Of a stretch of DNA of 27,227 bases, positions 23,487-27,227 are shown piece after piece (within the stretch, counting starts at the first letter, position 1; the number at the start of each line of letters is the position of its first letter). Origin of the DNA: Betaproteobacteria bacterium (lineage in GTDB: Bacteria; Pseudomonadota; Gammaproteobacteria; Burkholderiales; Casimicrobiaceae); assembly GCA_013298455.1 (NCBI GenBank), contig JAAFHR010000003.1, forward strand, positions 1-27,227. Reading direction: 5' to 3'. The notes beneath the pieces were generated by a model, which was not told where the DNA came from, did no database searches, and saw only the letters and a list, made by a program, of their open reading frames with translations. The position numbers were made by a program, and so were the translations under genes.

Positions 23487-23742
23487 CGATTTTTCCCCCA
23501 CACTATTTCGAGCAAACTTATTGTTGGCGTTTGCTTCGAGATTGCTTGGCTACGCACTTTGCGTCTTGCTTGGGATCGCCAAACAACGCAAGTCGTAGGA
23601 CATTGCAAGTAGCGCCGGGCGGGTAGCCGCGTCGAACTCGCTACCGATTTTTACCAGAGTTAGTGGCTACAGCCCACAACAGCCGGGCTTTCCAGCGATT
23701 TTTAGAAGTTTCTGAGTATCGTTTTTGCGCTCGCGGCGCTAC
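23487..23742. other. Intergenic gap with a long-range inverted repeat
   Basis: No supportable gene is seen. AAGTAGCGCC (23608-23617) and GGCGCTACTT (23735-23744) are exact reverse complements, the second overlapping the end of the globin gene, and GGTAGC/GCTACC form a small hairpin around 23625-23648. These are minor and may be remnants of a dispersed repeat. Confidence 0.4.
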
Positions 23743-24261
23743 TTATCGCCCGACCACATCTCGCTGCATCGGAGCGAGTAATGCGATCAAACGGTACTGC
23801 TCCGTGTTCGAAATACCCGCTTGAATCATCGCCAATTGCAGCTCCTCAGCGAGCGCGTTGAAATCAGCAGTGCGCACATTCATGCCAGTGTGCACCGCTT
23901 TCATATCGCGCCCTGAGTAGCGGCAAGGCCCACCCAGCAATGCACAAAACTGCTCAGTCAAACTTTTGGTCAGCTTCGGCACATCGGACTCTGCGAAAAA
24001 CGGTGCGGTGCGCGGATTTTTTTGAAGACGCAATACGAAATCGTTGGTCATTGTGCGCAAGCCCTCCAAGCCGCCAAAGCCGCTCAGTGCGGCCTCTGAG
24101 CTTGAGCTTTGCTGCGCTTGGGCGCTCGGGGTTCCGACCCCGAGCATCGCTGCAAATAGCAGCAGGAGAAACGTGTGTTGAATCGCGATCCGCGAACGGG
24201 GTTCGGTGCGTTGCACAGCTGCGTCCTTCATGATTGTTGGCGTGTCCGATGGAGCGAGCAT
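23743..24261 (-). CDS. Exported group 1 truncated hemoglobin
   Basis: 172 residues. A signal peptide with a long charged start is followed by a hydrophobic core (HTFLLLLFAAMLGVGTPSAQ) and cleavage near AQAQQ. The mature part is a 2/2 globin: LEGLRTMTNDFVLRLQKNPR, TAPFFAESDVPKLTKSLTEQ, and FCALLGGPCRYSGRDMKAVH with H124 as the probable proximal haem ligand. Periplasmic globins may bind O2 or NO. I chose the ATG at 24261, four bases after the DUF3034 stop (TAG at 24266), which suggests coupled translation; an ATG at 24231 is an alternative. The gene is in an operon with the DUF3034 gene, an arrangement known from other Betaproteobacteria. Confidence 0.85.
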   Translation of the reverse strand: MLAPSDTPTIMKDAAVQRTEPRSRIAIQHTFLLLLFAAMLGVGTPSAQAQQSSSSEAALSGFGGLEGLRTMTNDFVLRLQKNPRTAPFFAESDVPKLTKSLTEQFCALLGGPCRYSGRDMKAVHTGMNVRTADFNALAEELQLAMIQAGISNTEQYRLIALLAPMQRDVVGR

Positions 24262-24265
24262 GCGT

Positions 24266-25174
24266 CTACAACGCAAACTGAAGTGATGCGTAAACGCCGC
24301 GCTGTTTGCCCGGCACGACGATCTTGCCGAGATCAACATACGCTATGGTCAGCGAGACGTTTTTGTTGGGAAAGTAGGCGATGAACGCGTCGTAAGCATT
24401 TTGCTCGCCCAGCCCCAAATAATCGCGCTTAGTGCGGGCTTCAATACCCAATACTAGATTGGGTTGCAGCAGGTACGCCGCGCTGCCTTCGACTTGCGCA
24501 CGGTGACTGTTTCCTTGCGGTCCGCCGAAGCCCAAAATGCCGAGTTGATTGGCTTGGGTGAATCGAAGCGCACCAGAGAGCACCAGCCGCTGCCGCAGGA
24601 AAATTTTGGTGGCAGCAACGTAGACATCCGTGCTTTGATCGCGTTTTGCACCGAGAGCTGTGAGCACCGCGCCATTGTGATTTCGTTTGTGTTGCAAGCC
24701 CAGCGCAATCTGCGGCAACCAACGATCTTGGTCGTACACCGCGTCGCCAATCAAACGAACTTTCGCACCAAAAACATCTTGCCGAAACGTGTAACCCGCG
24801 CCCAAACCGAGCGCCGCGCCCACGGCTTTCGTGTCAAACGCTTGCTGTGCGAACGAGAGCTCGAATCGGTCATAAAAACCAATCGCAGCGCCGCTTGATC
24901 GCAGCCGAAAATCGTCGAGCGAAACTTGCGTCGCAAACGCCGAGCCACCAATTTGATCGACCGTGCCATAGCCACCAATCACCGCCCACGTCGCCAAGCC
25001 GCCACCCGCTGCGCCTTCGATTTGGCTCACGCCGCTGGTGGCAAGCAGTTTGCCGGAAACGCCGGCGCTTTGTTCCTGAGCCGAAGCAGTCGCGACGCTC
25101 AGCGTCGCTGCAACGACTAGCGAAAGCGTAGCGCGAACCGAGTAGAGCAGGGCGGCGAAATGAAGCGTTGGCAT
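24266..25174 (-). CDS. DUF3034 outer-membrane-like protein
   Basis: 302 residues: a signal peptide (LHFAALLYSVRATLSLVVAA through ATASAQ) and then the DUF3034 pattern GKLLATSGVSQIEGAAGGGL, GGYGTVDQIGG, RFELSFAQQAFDTKAVGAAL, DAVYDQDRWLPQIALGLQHK, and a C-terminus VSLTIAYVDLGKIVVPGKQR followed by YASLQFAL. Alternating hydrophobic residues and a C-terminal aromatic strand suggest a beta-barrel in the outer membrane. The function is not established. The ATG at 25174 is preferred over a TTG at 25198. It precedes the truncated hemoglobin gene by 4 bases to the ATG, so the two likely form an operon. Confidence 0.85.
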   Translation of the reverse strand: MPTLHFAALLYSVRATLSLVVAATLSVATASAQEQSAGVSGKLLATSGVSQIEGAAGGGLATWAVIGGYGTVDQIGGSAFATQVSLDDFRLRSSGAAIGFYDRFELSFAQQAFDTKAVGAALGLGAGYTFRQDVFGAKVRLIGDAVYDQDRWLPQIALGLQHKRNHNGAVLTALGAKRDQSTDVYVAATKIFLRQRLVLSGALRFTQANQLGILGFGGPQGNSHRAQVEGSAAYLLQPNLVLGIEARTKRDYLGLGEQNAYDAFIAYFPNKNVSLTIAYVDLGKIVVPGKQRGVYASLQFAL

Positions 25175-25390
25175 AGAGCGAGGGTTGATCGCTGCCAATT
25201 TTGGTCGGCGCGTTGACGGAGTGTACGAGCGGTGAGGTTCGGCGGTGGCGACGCGGTGCGCTTGGTTGCCTTGATCGCTCTGAGCTCCGCGTCACCGGGG
25301 CATTCCTATGCAGCTTTATCTTCGTACTCGTGGCTATTCAATGGGTTAAAGCGAGTTTTTTTGCTTTTTGAAAAATGCGAAAAAATCTCA

Positions 25391-25408
25391 ATACCCTATG
25401 TAAGGTAT
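25391..25408. promoter_or_regulatory. Small palindrome in an A/T-rich stretch, possible operator
   Basis: ATACC (25391-25395) and GGTAT (25404-25408) face each other across 8 bases in a locally A/T-rich region (about 25350-25430), some 220 bases upstream of the DUF3034 start. It could be part of the globin operon promoter. The evidence is slight. Confidence 0.25.
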
Positions 25409-25452
25409 GTCTTTAAGCCAAATAGCTGCTAGATCACAAATCGCTCAGCGCG

Positions 25453-26682
25453 TCAGCGTGCGGCGGCTGGAGCACTATTGCGAGCGACCACCCAACTGAG
25501 CGCCATCGTCACCAACATCGCCACGGCCGCGCCGAGAAAAATGCCGCGCGGCAAGCCGTGATCCATGAGCCAGCCAAAGAGCGGCGCTGCGACTGACAAA
25601 CCTGCATCGAGCCCCGAATACACCATGCCGTACACGCGGCCCGTTGCACCGGGTGGCGTGGCGCGTTTGATGAGTAAGTCGCGCGATGGCACTGACACGC
25701 CACCACCGAAACCGGCAAGCATCACCAAGACCACGAGCGCATATCCCGTTACCAATCCGCTCGCGGCAATGAGGAGTAGCAGCATCGATGTGCCCAACGC
25801 AATCGTGATGCCTTGCTCGGGATTGAAGCGCATCGAGCTCGCCATAAAGCCGCCGACGATTTGACCGATGGCACCAAAAACCAAGTAACCGGTGAGCGCC
25901 GTAGCCGCCGTGGTGATCGAAAGGCCGGTGAGTTGGGTGATCGCAGGCGTGCCAAAATTTTGAATGGCGGCGCTCGCGAATGTGAGCACGAAGAAAAATG
26001 CGAAACACATCCACACGATGGGCAAGCGCAGAAATCCAAATGTTGAGCGCGCTGCGGCGTCGCTTGATGCGGCGTTGACGCGATGCGTTGGCGTTGTCAC
26101 GGCGGAGCGAAAGGTAAACACAACGATCAGCACCAACACCGCCCAGCCCGCCGCCACATAGAGCGAGGCGCGCCATGAAAATGCGCTGGCAATCGATACC
26201 GACACAATCGCGGCCGTTGCGTAACCCAAGCTGCCAGTGATGCCGTGTGCGCTGTACGCATGACCGAGCCGCGCCGCCGAAACACGCTGATTCAAGATCG
26301 AATAATCCACCGGATGAAACGGTGAATTGCCTAGGCCCGCGAGCACCGCTGCGAGCATCAGCATTTCGTATCCCGTCGCCATCGCGCCCACCAAGGCCGC
26401 GCCAACGAAGAGCGTCAACCCCGCCATCATCACCGGTTGCGCGCCGATCCGATCCACCAAAAACCCCGAAGAAGCTTGCCCCAACGCAGACACGATGTAG
26501 AGGATCGAAGCGAGTGCCCCAAGCTGCGCAAATGAGAGCGAAAACTCCGTCGCCAGCCACGGAAAAAGCGGCGGCAGCAACAGTTGGAAAAAGTGCGACG
26601 TGCCGTGAGCCAGCGCGACGACGCTGATGGTGGTGGCATCGGCGCGGAAGCTTGCGGTGGGAGTGAGGGTGGTCTCGGTCAT
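25453..26682 (-). CDS. MFS transporter
   Basis: 409 residues with about twelve membrane helices in two six-helix halves. The N-terminus SVVALAHGTSHFFQLLLPPL, the FLVDRIGAQ segment between helices 2 and 3, and the central hydrophilic loop (about 195-215) are typical of the major facilitator superfamily; the start resembles the Fsr (fosmidomycin resistance)-like subgroup. The second half contains GGVSVPSRDLLIKRATPPGA and GRVYGMVYSGLDAGLSVAAP. Substrate unknown. The ATG at 26682 has no strong ribosome-binding site. It is divergent from the TPP enzyme gene, with a palindromic repeat between them. Confidence 0.9.
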   Translation of the reverse strand: MTETTLTPTASFRADATTISVVALAHGTSHFFQLLLPPLFPWLATEFSLSFAQLGALASILYIVSALGQASSGFLVDRIGAQPVMMAGLTLFVGAALVGAMATGYEMLMLAAVLAGLGNSPFHPVDYSILNQRVSAARLGHAYSAHGITGSLGYATAAIVSVSIASAFSWRASLYVAAGWAVLVLIVVFTFRSAVTTPTHRVNAASSDAAARSTFGFLRLPIVWMCFAFFFVLTFASAAIQNFGTPAITQLTGLSITTAATALTGYLVFGAIGQIVGGFMASSMRFNPEQGITIALGTSMLLLLIAASGLVTGYALVVLVMLAGFGGGVSVPSRDLLIKRATPPGATGRVYGMVYSGLDAGLSVAAPLFGWLMDHGLPRGIFLGAAVAMLVTMALSWVVARNSAPAAAR

Positions 26683-26720
26683 GAAGCAAACGTTTTGTTG
26701 GACGCGTCGGTTGAACGATT

Positions 26721-26824
26721 TGTCATCCTGAGCAGCAGCGAAGGATCGCGTCGCACGCGGCCGCTACTTGATCTGGCGGAGCAGTTTGCATGCAACTGAT
26801 CCTTCGCTGTGGCTCAGGATGACA
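26721..26824. repeat. Inverted repeat TGTCATCCTGAGC...GCTCAGGATGACA
   Basis: Arms 26721-26747 and 26798-26824, 27 bases each, match in 25 positions (TGTCATCCTGAGCAGCAGCG and its partner). The intervening 50 bases are GC-rich. This GTCATCCTGAGC...GAAGGATC element is found in many unrelated bacterial genomes as a dispersed palindrome. It lies between the divergent MFS and TPP enzyme genes. Confidence 0.8.
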
Positions 26825-26879
26825 TCGTTTTGTCGGCGCCCGGGGGTGTGGCCAAGCGATTTTCGCTAAGCTTACACCC

Positions 26880-27227
26880 ATGAATTCACATGCTCCTATC
26901 GCCCGTTCCGGCGGCCACTTGGTCGCTGATGCATTGATTACTCACGGCGTTGACACCGCCTTCGGCGTGCCCGGCGAAAGCTATTTGGCAGTGCTCGACG
27001 GGCTCTACGCGCATAACGACGCCTTCAAGTTCATCATTTGCCGACAAGAAGGCGGCGCAGCGTACATGGCCGAGGCGTATGCCAAGCTCACCGGAAAGCC
27101 GGGCGTCTGCTTGGTCACTCGTGGCCCCGGCGCGACTAATGCGGCCATTGGCGTGCACACCGCACATCAAGATTCGTCGCCGATGGTTTTGCTGATCGGC
27201 CAAGTGGGCAATGATTTCGTCGAGCGA
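26880..27227 (+). CDS. Thiamine-diphosphate-dependent enzyme, N-terminal part (cut by window edge)
   Basis: The first 116 codons of a TPP enzyme of the acetolactate synthase type continue past the window end. The PYR domain is clear: GGHLVADALITHGVDTAFGV, PGESYLAVLDGL, CRQEGGAAYMAEAYAKLTGK with the conserved glutamate E57 that activates the cofactor, then VCLVTRGPGATNAAIGVHTA and SPMVLLIGQV. Whether it is acetolactate synthase, a sulfoacetaldehyde acetyltransferase-like enzyme or a related decarboxylase cannot be decided from this piece. No clear ribosome-binding site precedes the ATG at 26880. Confidence 0.88.
   Translation, partial: MNSHAPIARSGGHLVADALITHGVDTAFGVPGESYLAVLDGLYAHNDAFKFIICRQEGGAAYMAEAYAKLTGKPGVCLVTRGPGATNAAIGVHTAHQDSSPMVLLIGQVGNDFVER

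Noticed and set aside
1..27227. CRISPR arrays, insertion sequences, prophage genes, tRNA or rRNA
   Set aside because: I saw no regularly spaced direct repeats, transposase or integrase motifs, or RNA gene signatures in the window.

Overview
The window looks like chromosomal DNA of a Betaproteobacterium, probably Burkholderiales or a near relative. I infer this from the GC-rich, ordinary bacterial coding style and from gene families typical of that group: a Bug/TctC-type binding protein, DUF3034 next to a secreted truncated globin, a DUF2863-like protein, and a FixLJ-type two-component pair. I see no insertion sequence, phage, CRISPR array, tRNA or rRNA. The window begins inside thioredoxin reductase (trxB) and ends inside a thiamine-diphosphate enzyme.

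Layout. Positions 1-4.7 kb: trxB 5' end, response regulator and sensor kinase (overlapping by 4 bp), a CBS-domain protein, a repeat-rich gap, a YCII-like protein and an SRPBCC/AHSA1 protein. Positions 4.7-9.0 kb: an EamA/DMT permease broken by a one-base frameshift and flanked by copies of a 24-bp dispersed repeat, a DUF2863-like protein, a membrane protein with a Gly/Cys-rich tail, and an internally duplicated membrane protein. Positions 9.0-20.7 kb: a signalling island with an ECF sigma factor of the kinase-associated type, a small secreted Pro/Thr-rich protein, two large receptor-like Ser/Thr kinases with helical-repeat C-termini, an AEC-family permease, a membrane-anchored Sel1-like protein and a secreted protein with seven propeller-like repeats. 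Positions 20.9-27.2 kb: a Bug-type periplasmic binding protein, a TonB-like protein with a cytoplasmic helix-turn-helix-like head, an exported group 1 truncated hemoglobin with its DUF3034 partner, an MFS transporter and the TPP enzyme.

The most interesting signal is in the signalling island. A two-block element, TGTCCG, exactly 17 bases, then CGTC or CGTT, occurs five times. All five are intergenic and point toward a gene: the duplicated membrane protein, kinase 1, the permease, the Sel1-like protein and the propeller protein. A sixth copy, with a 19-base spacer, precedes the small secreted protein. The geometry is that of an ECF promoter. The sigma factor in the middle has Glu-Thr-Thr-Ala where ordinary ECF factors have the acidic DAED patch, which fits the known scheme in which a Ser/Thr kinase phosphorylates the sigma factor to switch it on. 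My hypothesis is a kinase-gated ECF regulon of envelope and secreted proteins. The element and the substitution are read from the sequence. The regulatory link is inference.
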